A stretch of 5,883 nt of DNA, taken from NCBI GenBank assembly GCA_009778535.1, contig WRJP01000113.1:1-5883 (forward strand), given 5' to 3'. Source of the DNA: Propionibacteriaceae bacterium (lineage in GTDB: Bacteria; Actinomycetota; Actinomycetes; Propionibacteriales; Propionibacteriaceae). Below the pieces are notes generated by a model that worked only from the letters and a program-made list of their open reading frames with translations, ran no database searches and was not told the origin of the DNA. Made by a program: the position numbers and the translations under genes. The first letter of the stretch is position 1. Each line of letters begins with the position of its first letter. This document shows positions 4,958 to 5,883 of this stretch, one piece after another.

Positions 4958-5484
4958 TTCGGCCAGCTCAAAGAACTGACTTGGGCTCCATCATGGCGTT
5001 GGAGCAGGAGGCTTTTGAGCCGACGCAACGCTGGAGCGAGCCTTCCTGGCTTGGCGAGCTCACCCAACCAAATCACCGAGTTTTTGTCAGCATTAACCCA
5101 GACGTGGATGGAGTTGTCTGCGGTCACATCGTCGCCAACGTTGCAGACCTAAATCGGATCACTGTCGCCAACCGGTCACGCCGAAACGGGATTGGGCGCG
5201 AATTGCTGGCTGCGTTCTGCGATTGGGCGCTGGGAGCTGGAGCAGCAAAAATAATGTTGGAAGTAGCTTGCGACAATGTAGCAGCGGGCGAGTTATATCG
5301 CAGTTACGGATTTATTAATGTGGGCCTGCGCGCAAACTACTACGGCTGTGGAATCGATGCCTGCGTGATGCAACTTGCGTTAGAAGTCTCCGCCCCTTCG
5401 TCATCCTGCGCACTGCGGCTGCGCGCAGTGTCGCAGGATCGATACACCGGTCTACGACCGGCACCGGGCCAGCGGGAGGTGTGA
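4954..5484 (+). CDS. rimI: Ribosomal protein S18-alanine N-acetyltransferase family protein RimI, with extended C-terminus
   Basis: RimI is a GNAT enzyme that acetylates protein N-termini, in E. coli that of ribosomal protein S18; actinobacterial RimI may have a wider range. Residues 1 to about 145 carry the fold: IRPAQRTDLGSIMALEQEAF (2-21), acetyl-CoA loop RSRRNGIGRELL (74-85), LEVACDNVAAGELYRSYGF (102-120) and the RimI-type end RANYYGCGIDACVM (126-139). Typical RimI ends soon after this. Here 30-odd further residues (about 146-176, Ser-, Arg- and Pro-rich) are encoded by a GC-rich stretch dominated by a strong hairpin, so the tail is probably a repeat insertion rather than a domain. ATG 4954 overlaps the tsaB stop by the ATGA arrangement. 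The gene sits between tsaB and tsaD, the common actinobacterial place for rimI. Confidence 0.93.
   Translation: MIRPAQRTDLGSIMALEQEAFEPTQRWSEPSWLGELTQPNHRVFVSINPDVDGVVCGHIVANVADLNRITVANRSRRNGIGRELLAAFCDWALGAGAAKIMLEVACDNVAAGELYRSYGFINVGLRANYYGCGIDACVMQLALEVSAPSSSCALRLRAVSQDRYTGLRPAPGQREV
5403..5439. repeat. GC-rich imperfect palindrome inside the rimI 3' end (REP-like)
   Basis: ATCCTGCG-CACTGC (5403-5416) pairs with GCAGTG-T-CGCAGGAT (5425-5439), a 14-bp stem interrupted by one bulged T, with a short GC-rich loop. It is followed at 5447-5461 by a second small hairpin (CCGGTC, TAC loop, GACCGG). The local composition is clearly richer in GC than the surrounding gene. The symmetric ATCCTGCG/CGCAGGAT ends are the kind seen in short dispersed palindromic elements. 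Membership of a family cannot be shown from a single copy. No T run follows, so a terminator is unlikely. Confidence 0.55.
5474..5479 (+). promoter_or_regulatory. tsaD ribosome binding site GGGAGG
   Basis: GGGAGG lies 8 bases before the ATG at 5488 and is the strongest Shine-Dalgarno in the operon. It overlaps the last codons of the rimI extension. Confidence 0.75.
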
Positions 5485-5487
5485 GCC

Positions 5488-5883
5488 ATGAGTGAACCAT
5501 TAGTACTTGGGATTGAAACTTCCTGTGACGAAACCAGTGTCGGAATCGTACGTGGCCACGAGCTTTTGGCTAACGAAGTCGCCTCATCTGCACCGCAGCA
5601 TGAGCGATTCGGCGGAGTCGTGCCAGAGATCGCCAGCCGAGCCCACCTACAGGCGCTCGCCCCGACGTTGCGCCGCGCCCTCGCCAGCGCCGACATCGAC
5701 CTGAGCGAAGTTGACGCCATTGCAGTTACAGCAGGGCCAGGGCTGATGGGTTCACTGGTGGTTGGACTATCCGCTGCAAAGGCGCTGTCAGTGGCTTGCA
5801 ACAAGCCGCTATACGGGCTGAACCATCTCGTAGGCCATGTGGGGGTTGATCTGCTGGAACATGGGTCACTACCGCAGCCTTGC
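5488..5883 (+). CDS. tsaD: tRNA N6-adenosine threonylcarbamoyltransferase TsaD, N-terminal 132 residues (runs off window)
   Basis: TsaD (also Kae1/YgjD/Gcp) transfers the threonylcarbamoyl group from threonylcarbamoyl-AMP to A37 of tRNA. The fragment has the start LGIETSCDETSVGIV (7-21), the signature FGGVVPEIASRAH (41-53), the strand-loop AVTAGPGLMGSLVVGLSAAKAL (79-100) and the metal-site motif NHLVGH (112-117), with His113 and His117 matching the iron/zinc ligands of the family. The reading frame is open to the last base of the window, so more than half of the protein (usually 340-360 residues) lies beyond. It starts 3 bases after the rimI stop and follows tsaE and tsaB, completing the set of t6A transfer-complex genes in one operon. 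Confidence 0.96.
   Translation, partial: MSEPLVLGIETSCDETSVGIVRGHELLANEVASSAPQHERFGGVVPEIASRAHLQALAPTLRRALASADIDLSEVDAIAVTAGPGLMGSLVVGLSAAKALSVACNKPLYGLNHLVGHVGVDLLEHGSLPQPC

Noticed and set aside
5340..5804. 154-codon minus-strand frame
   Set aside because: Antisense to the rimI end and the start of tsaD, whose signatures are unmistakable.

Overview
The window reads as chromosomal core-gene DNA from a Gram-positive actinobacterium of moderate GC content. The basis is the gene order (glmM, then coaA, acpS, nnr, tsaE, tsaB, rimI, tsaD), the actinobacterial style of the CoaA, Nnr and GlmM proteins, and the TANNNT-type -10 motifs, two of which sit just upstream of start codons that lack a spaced Shine-Dalgarno. 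An Actinomycetaceae-like host (Varibaculum/Mobiluncus type) is my best guess, but it is inference from gene order and composition only.

Layout. Bases 1-126 are the 3' end of glmM (phosphoglucosamine mutase, cell-wall precursor synthesis). Bases 127-345 hold a possible 37-residue small ORF with a good ribosome binding site, then a stray second copy of the coaA 3' tail, then a hairpin that probably terminates coaA. Bases 346-1347 (minus strand) are coaA, type I pantothenate kinase, the first step of CoA synthesis. The 105-base divergent spacer 1348-1452 carries promoter elements for both sides and a perfect 9+9 bp inverted repeat that looks like a shared operator. From 1453 everything runs on the plus strand: acpS (holo-ACP synthase), nnr (bifunctional NAD(P)HX repair enzyme), a GNAT-TsaE fusion, tsaB, rimI and the first 132 codons of tsaD, which runs off the end of the window. 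Gaps are 17 and 15 bases in the acpS-nnr-tsaE part, then stop/start overlaps for tsaE-tsaB and tsaB-rimI, and 3 bases for rimI-tsaD, so this is a tight operon.

How the genes work together. CoaA makes the committed CoA precursor, and AcpS spends CoA to put the 4'-phosphopantetheine arm on acyl carrier protein. The two are transcribed divergently from a spacer with one symmetric palindrome. TsaE, TsaB and TsaD form the bacterial complex that transfers threonylcarbamoyl to A37 of ANN-decoding tRNAs (the TsaC/Sua5 partner is not in this window). RimI is the N-terminal acetyltransferase commonly found with tsaB/tsaD. Nnr repairs hydrated NAD(P)H and is a common neighbour of these genes.

I found no sign of a new defence system, mobile element with its own recombinase, CRISPR array or RNA gene. 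The points worth a second look are small-scale: the diverged coaA tail remnant whose differences are all synonymous, the coaA/acpS palindrome, the unlisted small ORF, the GC-rich repeat-like tail on RimI, and a hairpin over the rimI start region.
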